A stretch of DNA of 64,000 bases from Albimonas donghaensis (GTDB lineage: Bacteria > Pseudomonadota > Alphaproteobacteria > Rhodobacterales > Rhodobacteraceae): contig NZ_FNMZ01000001.1 of NCBI RefSeq assembly GCF_900106695.1, positions 1,178,001 through 1,242,000 of the forward strand. The letters are read 5' to 3'. Within the stretch, counting starts at the first letter, position 1. The number at the start of each line of letters is the position of its first letter. Made by a program: the position numbers and the translations under genes. Of this stretch, positions 1 through 8,223 are shown one piece after another. Below the pieces are notes generated by a model. The model saw only the letters and a program-made list of their open reading frames with translations, was not told the origin of the DNA and made no database searches.

Positions 1-1
1 C

Positions 2-742
2 GGCATCGACCAGGCGACGGAGGAGAAGCTGCAGCGGGTGGACTTCTACACCTCCCACGAGGCGCTTCTGCTGCCCTATGAGGAGGCGCTGGCCCGCCAG
101 GATTCGATCACCGGCCAGTGGGTCGCGGGCTCGGGCCACATGATCTGGATCGGCGACCGCACCCGTCAGCCCGACGGCGCGCATATCGAGTTCTGCCGCG
201 GCGTGATCAACCCGATCGGCCTGAAATGCGGGCCGTCGCTGACGCCCGACGGGCTGCTGGAGCTGATCGACCGCCTGAACCCGGACAACATCCCGGGCCG
301 GCTGACGCTGATCAACCGTTTCGGGGCCGGCAAGGTGGGCGATCACCTGCCCGACCTGATCCGGGCGGTGGAGCGTGAGGGCCGCAAGGTGATCTGGTCC
401 TGCGACCCGATGCACGGCAACACCATCAAGGCCGCCACCGGCTACAAGACCCGACCCTTCGACCGGGTGCAGGGCGAGGTCGGGGAGTTCTTCGCGATCT
501 GCAAGGCCGAGGGCGTTCATGCCGGCGGCGTGCATTTCGAGATGACCGGCCAGAACGTGACCGAGTGCACCGGCGGTCTGCATGACGTGACCGAGGCCGA
601 TCTCGCCTCGCGCTATCACACGGCCTGCGATCCCCGCCTCAACGCCGCCCAGGCGCTGGAGCTGGCCTTCCTGCTGGCCGAGGAGCTGGAGAAGGACCGC
701 CGCTCCGACGCCCCGCGCAGCCCGATCGCGGCGCTGGCCTGA
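2..742 (+). CDS. Class II 3-deoxy-7-phosphoheptulonate synthase, C-terminal part
   Basis: The reading frame is open from the first base, so this is the last 246 residues of a protein whose start lies outside the window; the family is usually about 450-460 residues. It makes DAHP from phosphoenolpyruvate and erythrose 4-phosphate, the first step of the shikimate pathway, in the cytoplasm. Motifs typical of the class II (plant-like) enzyme are visible: [21 protein letters not shown], the segment CDPMHGNT near the middle, [12 protein letters not shown] and [14 protein letters not shown] at the end. A strong hairpin follows the stop and serB lies beyond it. The family call is secure; which aro paralogue it is cannot be told. 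Confidence 0.93.
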   Translation, partial: GIDQATEEKLQRVDFYTSHEALLLPYEEALARQDSITGQWVAGSGHMIWIGDRTRQPDGAHIEFCRGVINPIGLKCGPSLTPDGLLELIDRLNPDNIPGRLTLINRFGAGKVGDHLPDLIRAVEREGRKVIWSCDPMHGNTIKAATGYKTRPFDRVQGEVGEFFAICKAEGVHAGGVHFEMTGQNVTECTGGLHDVTEADLASRYHTACDPRLNAAQALELAFLLAEELEKDRRSDAPRSPIAALA

Positions 743-797
743 GGCCGGCCGTCGCCTCGCCCCGCCCCCGGCGGGGCGCGAGCGCCTCGACGCAAAC

Positions 798-828
798 GAC
801 GCCCGACGGCTCCCCGCCGCCGGGCGTC
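798..828 (+). terminator. Hairpin after the DAHP synthase gene
   Basis: Outer arms GACGCCCG (798-805) and CGGGCGTC (821-828) pair perfectly and enclose a second stem CGGC/GCCG. Only two T follow, so it is terminator-like rather than a classic U-run terminator. It lies between the DAHP synthase stop and serB. Confidence 0.55.
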
Positions 829-855
829 TTCATGACCTGACCGGACCGCCTGCGC

Positions 856-1707
856 ATGAGCTCCCATTTCCTCGTCCTGACCTCCGCCGCGCCGCTGGGC
901 GACGATCTGCTCGCGGCCGCCTCCGACCTGGCCGGGGCGCCCGCCCGTAGGCTGGGGGCGGGCGCCGCCGACCTGCCTTGCGGGCCGGACGCGCTGGCCG
1001 CCGCCCGGACGCGGTTCACGGGCGTGGACGCGAACCTGGTTCCCGCCGCCAACCGCGAGAAGCCGCTTCTGATCGCGGACATGGACAGCACCATCATCCC
1101 GGTCGAATGCATCGATGAGATCGCGGATCTGGCCGGCGTCGGCCCCCAGGTCTCCGACATCACCGAGCGCGCCATGCAGGGCGAACTGGATTTCGAGGGC
1201 GCCCTGCGCGCCCGCGTGGCCCTGCTGCGCGATCTGCCGGTGGAGGCGCTGGACCGGGTCTGGGCGGAGCGCATCACGCTCAATCCCGGCGCCGAGACGC
1301 TGGTGCGGACCATGGCGGCGCGCGGCGCGATGACGGCGCTGGTCTCGGGCGGGTTCACCTTCTTCGCCGACCGGGTGGCCGAGGCCGCGGGCTTCGCCTT
1401 CGCCCGCGCCAACACGCTGATCGTCGCCGACGGCAAACTGACCGGGGAGGTGACCGACCCGATCCTCGGCCGTGAGGCCAAGCTGGAGGCGCTCAATGCC
1501 CTGACCGCCGAGCGCGGCCTGACGCCCGCCGACGCCATCGCGGTGGGCGACGGGGCCAACGACCTCGCCATGGTCGAGGCCGCGGGGCTGGGCGTCGCCT
1601 ATCGCGCCAAGCCGGCGCTGGCGGAGAAGGCGGACGCGCGGCTCGACCATTCGGACCTCACCGCGCTGCTGGCTCTTCAGGGGATCGCCGCGCCGGGATT
1701 CGGCTGA
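856..1707 (+). CDS. serB: Phosphoserine phosphatase
   Basis: HAD-superfamily enzyme that dephosphorylates L-phosphoserine to L-serine, the last step of serine synthesis in the cytoplasm. All HAD motifs are visible: motif I DMDSTIIPVECIDE with the nucleophile Asp75 and acid Asp77, motif II VSGGFTFF, and motif III VGDGANDLAMVEAAGLG followed by YRAKP, a signature of SerB. At 283 residues the size is normal for an alphaproteobacterial SerB; the first 65 residues form the variable N-terminal region. It stands alone between a hairpin and the msrP promoter, so it is probably a single-gene unit. The call is very secure. Confidence 0.96.
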   Translation: MSSHFLVLTSAAPLGDDLLAAASDLAGAPARRLGAGAADLPCGPDALAAARTRFTGVDANLVPAANREKPLLIADMDSTIIPVECIDEIADLAGVGPQVSDITERAMQGELDFEGALRARVALLRDLPVEALDRVWAERITLNPGAETLVRTMAARGAMTALVSGGFTFFADRVAEAAGFAFARANTLIVADGKLTGEVTDPILGREAKLEALNALTAERGLTPADAIAVGDGANDLAMVEAAGLGVAYRAKPALAEKADARLDHSDLTALLALQGIAAPGFG

Positions 1708-1740
1708 AACAATCGCTCCCGCGATCACGACGGGGCGTGA

Positions 1741-1770
1741 TTGGACCGGCCCGCGCCCGGAGCCTATGTT
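1741..1770 (+). promoter_or_regulatory. Sigma-70-like promoter for msrP
   Basis: A -35-like TTGGAC (1741-1746) is separated by 18 bases from a -10-like TATGTT (1765-1770). Transcription would begin near 1777, which excludes the ATG at 1766 as the msrP start and supports 1805. Confidence 0.5.
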
Positions 1771-1804
1771 CAGGCCGGGAGCAGACGCCAAGGGAGCCCG
1801 CGCC

Positions 1805-2770
1805 ATGATCTATCACCGCCGCCCAAGCTGGCGCCTGCCGGAAAGCGCCGCGACGCCGGAAAGCCTGTTCTGGAACCGTCGCCAGGCGCTGGCCGCGATG
1901 GGGTTCGGGGCGCTCTCCGCCGCCCTGCCCGCCCTGCCCGCCAACGCGCGCGAGGCCGGGACCGACTGGACCCCGAAACCGCCGCTCGATCCCGCCTACG
2001 CCGATGCCGGCCGCCCGGTGACCGCGGAGAAGATCACCGGCGCCTACAACAATTTCTACGAGTTCGGCTCCCACAAGGGCATCGCGCAGGCGGCGCAGGA
2101 AATGCCCACCGACCCGTGGACGCTGGAGATCGACGGACTGGCCGAGAACGCCGGCAGGATCGGGCTCGAGGACCTGCTGGCGAAAATGCCAGTGCAAGAG
2201 CGGATCTATCGCCACCGCTGCGTCGAAGCCTGGTCCATGGTCGCGCCCTGGATCGGCTTCCCGCTCGCGGATCTGGTGAAATACGCCGGCCCGACGTCGG
2301 AGGCGAAATACGTCCGCTTCCAGACGCTGGCGGACAAGGACTCCATGCCCGGCCTGCGCCAGTCCTGGTATCCCTGGCCCTATACCGAGGGCGTCTCCAT
2401 CGAGGAGGCGAAGAACCCCCTGCCCTTCATGGTGGTCGGCGCCTATGGCAAGGTCCTGCCCAAGCAGTTCGGCGCCGCCATGCGCCTGCACCTGCCGTGG
2501 AAATACGGGTTCAAGTCTGCCAAATCCATCGTCCGCATCAGCTTCGTCGCGGAACGCCCGGTGGGATACTGGGAACAGCTCCAGGCCTCGGAATACGGGT
2601 TCTGGGCCAATGTGAACCCCGAGGTCCCGCATCGCCGCTGGAGCCAGGCCGAGGAACGCGATCTCGCCACCGGGGACGAGATCCCGACCCAGCTTTACAA
2701 CGGCTACGGCGAGGAGGTCGCGGGCCTCTACAAGGGGCTGGACGACGGCGACCGGACGCTCTGGTACTGA
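1805..2770 (+). CDS. msrP: Periplasmic protein-methionine-sulfoxide reductase, molybdopterin subunit
   Basis: YedY/MsrP-type molybdoenzyme that reduces oxidised methionine in periplasmic proteins. The N-terminus has a Tat signal with NRRQALAAMGF at residues 24-34 and an ALPANA-like cleavage region near residue 48. Cys139 in YRHRCVEAW fits the molybdenum-ligating cysteine, and the fold motifs GSHKGIAQ, LPWKYGFKSAKSI and FWANVNPEVPH are typical. At 321 residues it has the usual length. The start at 1805 has AAGGGAG seven bases upstream; an in-frame ATG at 1766 overlaps the predicted promoter. The haem membrane partner msrQ, normally the next gene, is not here: a hairpin and a LysR region follow instead. 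Confidence 0.93.
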   Translation: MIYHRRPSWRLPESAATPESLFWNRRQALAAMGFGALSAALPALPANAREAGTDWTPKPPLDPAYADAGRPVTAEKITGAYNNFYEFGSHKGIAQAAQEMPTDPWTLEIDGLAENAGRIGLEDLLAKMPVQERIYRHRCVEAWSMVAPWIGFPLADLVKYAGPTSEAKYVRFQTLADKDSMPGLRQSWYPWPYTEGVSIEEAKNPLPFMVVGAYGKVLPKQFGAAMRLHLPWKYGFKSAKSIVRISFVAERPVGYWEQLQASEYGFWANVNPEVPHRRWSQAEERDLATGDEIPTQLYNGYGEEVAGLYKGLDDGDRTLWY

Positions 2771-2810
2771 GTCGCTCCGGCGCCGTCCCGGCGGGACCGA
2801 TGCAAGCGAA

Positions 2811-2841
2811 AACGCGCGTCCGGAGGCTCCGGGCGCGCGTT
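2811..2841 (+). terminator. Hairpin after msrP
   Basis: AACGCGCG (2811-2818) pairs with CGCGCGTT (2834-2841), enclosing CCGGA/TCCGG with a GGC loop. It begins 41 bases after the msrP stop. No T-run follows, so the efficiency is uncertain. Confidence 0.55.
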
Positions 2842-3060
2842 GTCGTTCGGGGTCGGAAAAACGTTTCCCGCAGGCGCGCGCGGCGGCGGAGACCCGCGGT
2901 TCGACCCGCCGCGGCGCGCGCGTTTTCACAGGGATTCACGAAGCATCGCGAAGCGGCGCCACAGTGACGCGTGACTTTTGACACAGTTTCGCCACAGACC
3001 CCCACGCGCCGATCACGCAGATCTTTCGCAGCGGCTTCATACCCTTGCCGAGGCGCAGGC
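2842..3060. other. Intergenic stretch with nothing recognised
   Basis: These 219 bases between the msrP hairpin and the sRNA terminator show no frame with family resemblance and no clear repeat. The stretch is less GC-biased than the flanking genes. Confidence 0.5.
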
Positions 3061-3088
3061 AAAAAAAAGCCGGACGCGAACGCCCGGC
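3061..3088 (-). terminator. Rho-independent terminator, minus strand
   Basis: On the minus strand GCCGGGCG, a TTCG tetraloop and CGTCCGGC form an 8-bp stem with one G-U pair, followed immediately by eight T. It is the best intrinsic terminator in the window. It ends the candidate sRNA or the LysR transcript. Confidence 0.9.
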
Positions 3089-3152
3089 CAAGTCCAACAG
3101 GGAGGTGTGTCCGTCGCGGTGGCGCCACAGGCGCGGCATCGCTCCGTCCACA
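3061..3152 (-). ncRNA. Candidate small RNA gene with its own promoter and terminator
   Basis: Read on the minus strand, a TTGCGC-17-TATATC promoter (3159-3187) predicts a start near 3152, and a textbook intrinsic terminator ends at 3061. This gives an RNA of about 90 nt with no credible reading frame. Its 5' half can fold through GCGCC/GGCGC near 3118-3135. A single-stranded stretch ACACCTCCCTG just before the terminator is complementary to Shine-Dalgarno sequences (CCUCC). That loosely recalls the CCUCC-bearing sRNAs known from Rhodobacterales, although the surrounding DUF1127 context of those is absent. The alternative is a long 3' untranslated region of the LysR gene that ends 131 bases upstream of the predicted start. 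Confidence 0.5.
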
Positions 3153-3158
3153 TCCGGG

Positions 3159-3187
3159 GATATAGAGACGGTGGTTTCGCTGCGCAA
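3159..3187 (-). promoter_or_regulatory. Promoter for the candidate sRNA
   Basis: On the minus strand, TTGCGC (3187-3182) and TATATC (3164-3159) are spaced by exactly 17 bases. A sigma-70-type promoter inside a gene-free interval, pointing at a terminator 70 bases away, is the main argument for an independent RNA. Confidence 0.55.
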
Positions 3188-3282
3188 GCGAAAGCCGTGT
3201 CGCAATCGGTCACGCAAAGGGGGTTTGCCCAAAACGCATGGCTTTTGCGCAACAGCGAAGAAAGCGCCCTCCGCCCCCCGAT

Positions 3283-4173
3283 TCAGGTGGAGAGCAGCCC
3301 GTCCCGCTCCAGCTCGGCCAGCACGAAATCACGGAACACCGCCACCCGCTTGGAGCGGCGAAGCTCCGTCGGGTAGACGAAATAGACCGCCGTCGGCTCG
3401 GAATGCAGATCGGGGGCGACGCAGACCAGATCGTCCGTGCCGCGCGCCAGATAGTCCGGCAGGGCGCAGATCCCCAGCCCGCTGCGCGCCGCGGCGTAGA
3501 GCCCGAAATAATTGTTCACCGTCACCCGCCGTTTGGCCGAGGCGAAATAGGGACCGAGGAACACCTCCCCCGCCGCCACCTGCGGCAGGCCCGGCGAATG
3601 GGCCACGAGGCGATGGGACAGAAGCTCTTCGGCCGTGTTCGGCGAGCCGTGCTTGGCGACGTAATCCCGCGAGGCGTAGAAGCGGATGACGACCGAGAAC
3701 AGCTTGCGCCGGATCAGGTCGGCCTGGTTGGGCTCCCGCATCCGGATGGCCACGTCGGCCTCGCGCATCGGCAGGTCGAGCACGGTCTCGGTCAGGGTCA
3801 TGTCCACCGACAGATCCGGATAGACGTCGAACAGCCGCTCCAGCCGCGGGGTGAGCCAGAGCGTGCCGAAGCCGATGGTCGCGGTGACCCGAAGCTCTCC
3901 GTAAACGTCGTCCTTGGCGTCGCGAATCCGCGCCGAGGCGCCGTCCAGCGTGCGGGTCATCTCCCGCGTCGCGGAGAACAGAAGCTCCCCCTGCTCGGTC
4001 AGCAGCAACCCGCGCGCGTGGCGGTGGAAGAGCGTCGCGCCCACCTCCTCCTCCAGCGCCCGGATCTGGCGGGAGACGGCGGACTGGCTCAGATGCAGGG
4101 TCTCGCCCGCATGGGTGAGGCTGCCCGCATCGGCGACCGCGTGGAAGATCCGCAGCTTGTCCCAGTCCATCAC
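3283..4173 (-). CDS. LysR-family transcriptional regulator
   Basis: A 296-residue LysR-type regulator. The N-terminal winged helix-turn-helix (about residues 1-62) reads MDWDKLRIFHAVADAGSLT followed by LHLSQSAVSRQIRALEEEVG, and a periplasmic-binding-like co-inducer domain fills residues 90-290. Nothing in the sequence names its ligand. It is divergent from the secreted unknown protein that starts at 4341, so that gene is a candidate target. Its stop is 195 bases upstream of a strong intrinsic terminator with a possible sRNA in between. Two adjacent ATG codons are possible starts; the choice changes one residue. Confidence 0.93.
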   Translation of the reverse strand: MMDWDKLRIFHAVADAGSLTHAGETLHLSQSAVSRQIRALEEEVGATLFHRHARGLLLTEQGELLFSATREMTRTLDGASARIRDAKDDVYGELRVTATIGFGTLWLTPRLERLFDVYPDLSVDMTLTETVLDLPMREADVAIRMREPNQADLIRRKLFSVVIRFYASRDYVAKHGSPNTAEELLSHRLVAHSPGLPQVAAGEVFLGPYFASAKRRVTVNNYFGLYAAARSGLGICALPDYLARGTDDLVCVAPDLHSEPTAVYFVYPTELRRSKRVAVFRDFVLAELERDGLLST

Positions 4174-4309
4174 GGTCCCGTTCCGATCACGCTTCGGGCC
4201 GGCCCCCGGAGAATCGGGGCCGCCGGCCGGCGTCGCGACCGGAGCGGCGCGACTTGTCGGGGGAGATTTAACCCGGACGCCTCGCAGCGGTCAAAGTTCG
4301 GGTGTAGCC

Positions 4310-4321
4310 TGTTTCGAAACA
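4310..4321. promoter_or_regulatory. Perfect palindrome in the divergent LysR intergenic region
   Basis: TGTTTCGAAACA is a perfect 12-base palindrome 19 bases before the start of the 4341 gene and inside the region shared with the LysR gene. It is a possible operator; no binding protein can be named. Confidence 0.35.
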
Positions 4322-4340
4322 TCGCCTCTCGGAGACCTCT

Positions 4341-5363
4341 ATGACATCGCCCGATCCGCACGCGACCGCCCGCCATCCGGGCCGGCCCCAGGGCCCGCGC
4401 CCCGAATGCGAGAGCACGGCGCCGGGAGCGGTGGCGGCGCGCGGGGTTCGGCGTGGTCGGCGCCTGTCGCGCAGGGGCCCCGCCTCGGCCCTGGCGCTGG
4501 TCCTGGCGGCGATGATCCCGGCGGCGCCCGCGTGGCTCGTCCCCGCGCCGGCCGCGGCGCAGAGCGCGGACGCCCCGGTTCCCGCGCTCGAGGGCCGCTT
4601 CGAGGGCATCGGGCCGGCGCGGGGTATGAGCCTCGCCATCACCGATGTGGGCGCGCGCAGTCCAGGCGGAACCTTTCGCGATTCCAATGGGGTGGAGGCC
4701 GAACTTGAAGGCGGATGGAAGCAGGGCGGACTGGAGGCCGTGCTCGCCTTTCCCGAACGCCAGGTCTTCGTGCGCCTGACCCAGGCCGCGCTGGGCCTGC
4801 AAATGGCGGTGCTGCCGCTGGACGCCGACGGCCAGCCCCAGCGGCGCCAGGCGCGGGTGCTCGCCTTCCTGCGCGAAGGCGTCGCGGCGCCCGAACAGCC
4901 GGCGCTCTACCAGGACGCCCCGAAGCGGCCGGGACAGGAGCTTGACCCGGACATCTTCCTCGCGTCCTACCAGTTCTGGCCGCCGGAGGGGGTGGCCAAC
5001 GGCTATGACAATATCGGCGCGCGCTACCGCACCGTGTTCCGACTGTTTCCGCAGATCCACGCGGACATCATGTGGAAGCTGTGCGACGCCGACAGCCAGC
5101 GGACGTTGCTGGCGGAGGCCCTGCGCGGCCAGGGCGCGGGCTGCGCCGATCTCGACGCGGCCATCGGCGCCCTTCAGGACAACGGGCGGTTTCCGGACTG
5201 GAAGCGCGCGGTGCAGGCCGAGATCGACGCGCTGATGCCCGCGGTGCAATGCGCGCGCGGCTATATCGTGAAGACGTCGGTGTGCGAGCCCGCCTCGAAG
5301 CGGATTTCCGACGCGGCGGTGTCGCTGGACACGCTGGGCACCCTGCTCTCCCGCTGGCGCTGA
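4341..5363 (+). CDS. Exported protein of unknown function
   Basis: I do not recognise this 340-residue protein. A basic N-terminal stretch is followed by a hydrophobic segment at about residues 47-73 (SALALVLAAMIPAAP onward) ending in PAAAQSAD, which looks like a signal peptide with a long n-region. A later start such as a GTG nearer residue 30 is possible. The mature part has a beta-rich half (FEGIGPARGMSLAITDVG) and a helical half with four cysteines in the last 90 residues (LCDAD, GAGCADL, VQCARGY, SVCEPAS) that could form disulphides. It lies divergent from a LysR gene and convergent with an HxlR gene, with a long hairpin in between. Location is probably periplasmic or outer-membrane associated. 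Confidence 0.75.
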   Translation: MTSPDPHATARHPGRPQGPRPECESTAPGAVAARGVRRGRRLSRRGPASALALVLAAMIPAAPAWLVPAPAAAQSADAPVPALEGRFEGIGPARGMSLAITDVGARSPGGTFRDSNGVEAELEGGWKQGGLEAVLAFPERQVFVRLTQAALGLQMAVLPLDADGQPQRRQARVLAFLREGVAAPEQPALYQDAPKRPGQELDPDIFLASYQFWPPEGVANGYDNIGARYRTVFRLFPQIHADIMWKLCDADSQRTLLAEALRGQGAGCADLDAAIGALQDNGRFPDWKRAVQAEIDALMPAVQCARGYIVKTSVCEPASKRISDAAVSLDTLGTLLSRWR

Positions 5364-5397
5364 GCACGGGCACGGCCAGGCATGGGGCCGGGAACGG

Positions 5398-5430
5398 GGC
5401 CGGGGGCGCCTCACGGCGGAACCCCCGGCC
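5398..5430. terminator. Hairpin between convergent genes
   Basis: GGCCGGGGG (5398-5406) pairs perfectly with CCCCCGGCC (5422-5430) over a 15-base loop. It sits between the 4341 gene and the opposing HxlR gene, so it could act on either strand. No T-run is present. Confidence 0.45.
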
Positions 5431-5467
5431 GCGACGGTCGGGGTCTCGGCGCGGAACGAAGAGCGGC

Positions 5468-5914
5468 TCAGTTGTCGAAGGGCCGGCGCGGGGGCATCAC
5501 GTCGTCGAGGCCCTGATCCCCGCCATTCGCGTCCGAGCGGACGCGGAGCGGCAGGCGCAGGCGGGCGCGCAGCTCATCATCGCCGCACCAGGCCCGCGAC
5601 CAGTCCCGCACCGGCATCAGCGCCTCGGCCAGCGCCAGGCCCTTGTCGGTCAGGCTGTATTCCATGCGGCGCGCCCCCTCCCGCACCGGGGTGCGGCGCA
5701 GGATGTCGAGTTCGGTGAGCTTGCGCAGACGGTTGGACAGAATATTGCGGGCGACCCCGAGTTCCCTGTGGAAATCGTCGAACCGGCTCACGCCCCGCTG
5801 GCTGGCGCAGACGATGAGCAGCACCCAGCGATCGCCGATTTCGTCCGCCGCGATGGCGAGCGGATCGTCCGCCAGTCGTTCGAAGCTTCCGCCGATGTCT
5901 TCCGCCGCAGCCAT
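5468..5914 (-). CDS. HxlR-family winged-helix regulator
   Basis: A 148-residue regulator of the HxlR (MarR-like) family. The family pattern is visible: IGDRWVLLIVCASQRGVSRFDDF, then the recognition-helix region NILSNRLRKLTELDILRR, then the wing RRMEYSLTDKGLAL. The C-terminal 30 residues are unlike the family core. The gene lies 108 bases downstream of the alpha/beta hydrolase on the same strand. An inverted repeat sits in the gap, so self-regulation and control of the hydrolase region are plausible. The signal sensed is unknown; there is one cysteine at IVCAS and one at AWCGD. Confidence 0.9.
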   Translation of the reverse strand: MAAAEDIGGSFERLADDPLAIAADEIGDRWVLLIVCASQRGVSRFDDFHRELGVARNILSNRLRKLTELDILRRTPVREGARRMEYSLTDKGLALAEALMPVRDWSRAWCGDDELRARLRLPLRVRSDANGGDQGLDDVMPPRRPFDN

Positions 5915-5991
5915 GGGGGCCCCCTTTGGGGGCGAGCCCTTTCAGGAACCGGAGTATCCGCGTCCAAGGTCTCGCGCTAAACTAATGTGAC

Positions 5992-6011
5992 GTTGATAGG
6001 GATATACCAAC
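5992..6011. promoter_or_regulatory. Inverted repeat upstream of the HxlR gene
   Basis: GTTGATA (5992-5998) and TACCAAC (6005-6011) match as inverted arms at six of seven positions, with a 6-base spacer. The site lies in an AT-richer patch 78 bases before the HxlR start and is a likely autoregulatory operator. Confidence 0.45.
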
Positions 6012-6022
6012 TTTCTGCGCGT

Positions 6023-7042
6023 TCAACCACCCGAATGCGCTTCCCGGTCAAAAAGTCTCGCGGCGGCGGCGGTGACGACCTGCGGCTCGACATGGTGCAG
6101 CATGTGCCCAACCCCCTCCAGAACATGGAGTTTCGCGTCCGGCGCCAGTTTGGAGAGCGGCTCGGAATGGACCGAAAGCCACACGATTTCATCCGCGGAA
6201 CCATGCACGATTTCCAGCGGAACGCGCAGGTTCGGGTAGTGACGGCTCTGCTCGGACAAGGCGGGGTCGAGCCGCTCGATGTCCTCGGTATTGTTGCGGA
6301 ACGTGGCGGGGCGGAGGATCAGCTCGGGCTGGAGATGGGCCATGTAGCCCTCCGGCACGGGCTGGGGGCGGAAGATTCGCGCGGCGGCGGAGGCGCCGTC
6401 GTCGTGCAGCGCGGTGAGGCGCAGCACCCCCGCCGCCACCGCCGCGAAGGGGCGCGAGGTGACCACCGGCGTCCAGAAGCCCGGCGGGTCGCCCCAGGGC
6501 ATCGAGGCGCCCGCGAGGATCACCGCCCCGGCCGCCCGCGCCGGCGCCGCGATCGCCCAGGCCAGCGCCACGGCCCCGCCCCAGGAATGCCCGATCAGCA
6601 CCGCCCGGCGCAGGCCGAGCGCCCGCGACGCGCCCTCCAGCACGCGCGCCTGGGTGGAGGGCAGCCAGCCCTCGACCGGGGCGCGCTCGGAATGGCCGAG
6701 GCCGGGGCGGTCGAAGCAGATCACCCGCACCCCCTGCGCCGCCAGCCGCGGGCCGAGGTCGAAGGTCATGTCGTTCAGATTGCCGGTGGCGCCGTGGATC
6801 AGGATGGCGGTGGGCGCGTCCGGATCCTCGGGGCCGAGGGCGACGTAGTGAATGCGCAGCCCCTCGGAGGTGACGAAGCGGCCCGTGGGCGGGTTATCCG
6901 CCTCGATCCGGGCCGAGGAGGGGATCATCGCGCAGCCTCCCGCCCCGAGGACGCCGACCGCCGCGGCGCCGCCGAGCAGCGCCCTGCGCCGGGTGAGCAC
7001 GGGTCCCGTCGGCCGGGCTCCGTCGTCCTGAGAATATGGCAT
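6023..7042 (-). CDS. Alpha/beta hydrolase with lipoprotein-type signal
   Basis: A 339-residue hydrolase. The N-terminus has TRRRALLGGAAAVGV and then GAGGC, so a twin-arginine signal combined with a lipobox at Cys37 is likely and would anchor it to a membrane. The fold shows the oxyanion motif HGATGN (83-88), DRPGLGHS, the nucleophile elbow GHSWGG with Ser153, and the catalytic histidine region GVGHMLHH near the end. The acid is probably Asp in HGSADEIV. The overall pattern is that of the epoxide-hydrolase/esterase group; the substrate cannot be inferred. The HxlR regulator is the next gene on the strand. Confidence 0.88.
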   Translation of the reverse strand: MPYSQDDGARPTGPVLTRRRALLGGAAAVGVLGAGGCAMIPSSARIEADNPPTGRFVTSEGLRIHYVALGPEDPDAPTAILIHGATGNLNDMTFDLGPRLAAQGVRVICFDRPGLGHSERAPVEGWLPSTQARVLEGASRALGLRRAVLIGHSWGGAVALAWAIAAPARAAGAVILAGASMPWGDPPGFWTPVVTSRPFAAVAAGVLRLTALHDDGASAAARIFRPQPVPEGYMAHLQPELILRPATFRNNTEDIERLDPALSEQSRHYPNLRVPLEIVHGSADEIVWLSVHSEPLSKLAPDAKLHVLEGVGHMLHHVEPQVVTAAAARLFDREAHSGG

Positions 7043-7149
7043 CCATCCATCCGCATCATCCTAGGCTCGCCCCCCAAGATACGGCCCGGATCGCCCGAGG
7101 GTTTTCCGACGGGCGGAATAAGCCCGCGCGCCCCCCCCTCACGCCCGCG

Positions 7150-8094
7150 TCAGGGCGCGATCTGGTGCAGCAGCGTCAGCCAGCCCGAGGCGGTGAAGAT
7201 CGACAGCGTGGTCGCCACCAGCACCGTCGAGGCCGCCACTCCCGAGGCCCGCGCATACATGGTCGCGAAGAGATAGGCGTTGATCCCCGGCGGCATCGAG
7301 GCGGTGACGATGGCCGAGCGCAGGAAGTTCTCCGGCAGCTCGAACACCAGGTCGCTCATCGCCCAGGTGATCAGCGGGTGCAGGATCAGCGCCAGCGCCG
7401 AGGCCATCAGCGTCTCGCCGATGCCGTCGCGCACCTTGTAGCGGGTCATCGCGCCCCCCAGCGCGAACAGCGCCACCGGCAGCCCGCCGCGGCCGAGCAT
7501 CTGCACGCCCTCGAACACCGGATCGGGGATCGGAATGCCGAGCAGGTTCCACGCCATGCCGATGGCGAGCCCGATGGTCAGGGCGTTGCGGAACATCATG
7601 CGGGCGGCGGCCTTGGCCGTCTCCAGCCCCGAGCGCCCGTCGGCCCGCGCCATCTCCATCGCCACGATGCCGACCAGGTAGCAGAAGGGCGCGTGGATCG
7701 AGAGGATGGCGTAGTTGCTGTCCAGCGCCGCGACGCCGTAGGCGCGTTCGGTCACCGGCACGCCGAGCAGGAGGGAGTTGGAGAACAGCGCGCAGAAGCC
7801 GATGGCCACGGCCTCTCCGGGGCGTCGCTTGAAGATCAGGCGCGCGCCCAGATAGCCGACCCCGAAGGAGATCAGCGCCCCGAGATAGAAGGACAGCATC
7901 AGCCGCAGGTCGAAATTGGCCGCGAGGTCCAGCCGCACCACGCCCGAGAACAGCAGCAGCGGCATGGCGATGCCGGTGCAGAAGCGCAGCAGCACGTCGA
8001 CGGCGGAATCCTGCACCAGCCCCGCCTTCACCGAGGCGTAGCCCAGCCCGACGATCACGAAGACCGGCAGGACGATGATCAGAATCTCGGTCAC
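7150..8094 (-). CDS. AEC-family (auxin efflux carrier type) transporter
   Basis: A 314-residue inner-membrane carrier with about ten hydrophobic segments, beginning TEILIIVLPVFVIVGLGYASVKAGL. It resembles bacterial AEC permeases, which move dicarboxylates, malonate or similar organic acids. Typical landmarks are the broken helix near GIAMPLLLFSGVVRLDL and the C-terminal ASMPPGINAYLFATMY. I chose the GTG at 8094 because AAGGA lies six bases upstream and the hydrophobic segment starts at once; an ATG 17 codons upstream would add a hydrophilic tail. Its substrate is not evident. It ends the stretch before the leftward housekeeping operon. Confidence 0.87.
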   Translation of the reverse strand: MTEILIIVLPVFVIVGLGYASVKAGLVQDSAVDVLLRFCTGIAMPLLLFSGVVRLDLAANFDLRLMLSFYLGALISFGVGYLGARLIFKRRPGEAVAIGFCALFSNSLLLGVPVTERAYGVAALDSNYAILSIHAPFCYLVGIVAMEMARADGRSGLETAKAAARMMFRNALTIGLAIGMAWNLLGIPIPDPVFEGVQMLGRGGLPVALFALGGAMTRYKVRDGIGETLMASALALILHPLITWAMSDLVFELPENFLRSAIVTASMPPGINAYLFATMYARASGVAASTVLVATTLSIFTASGWLTLLHQIAP

Positions 8095-8223
8095 GCGCGG
8101 TCCTTCGTTCGGCATGTCGGAAGGGGCGCGCGGCCGGGCGCGCACGCCTTCCGCCCCGGCTGGCGGGGGAGGGTCGGGAAGAGAGGGATCGGGAGGCGCC
8201 GCGCGCGGGAAGGCGCGCCGCGA

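Noticed and set aside
1766-1804. Upstream ATG as the msrP start
   Set aside because: It overlaps the predicted -10 element, has no ribosome site, and would place 13 extra residues before an already complete Tat signal.
2862-2876. GGAAA/TTTCC near 2862 as another copy of the transposase-type palindrome
   Set aside because: Only five bases pair and the CCACTGG apex is missing.
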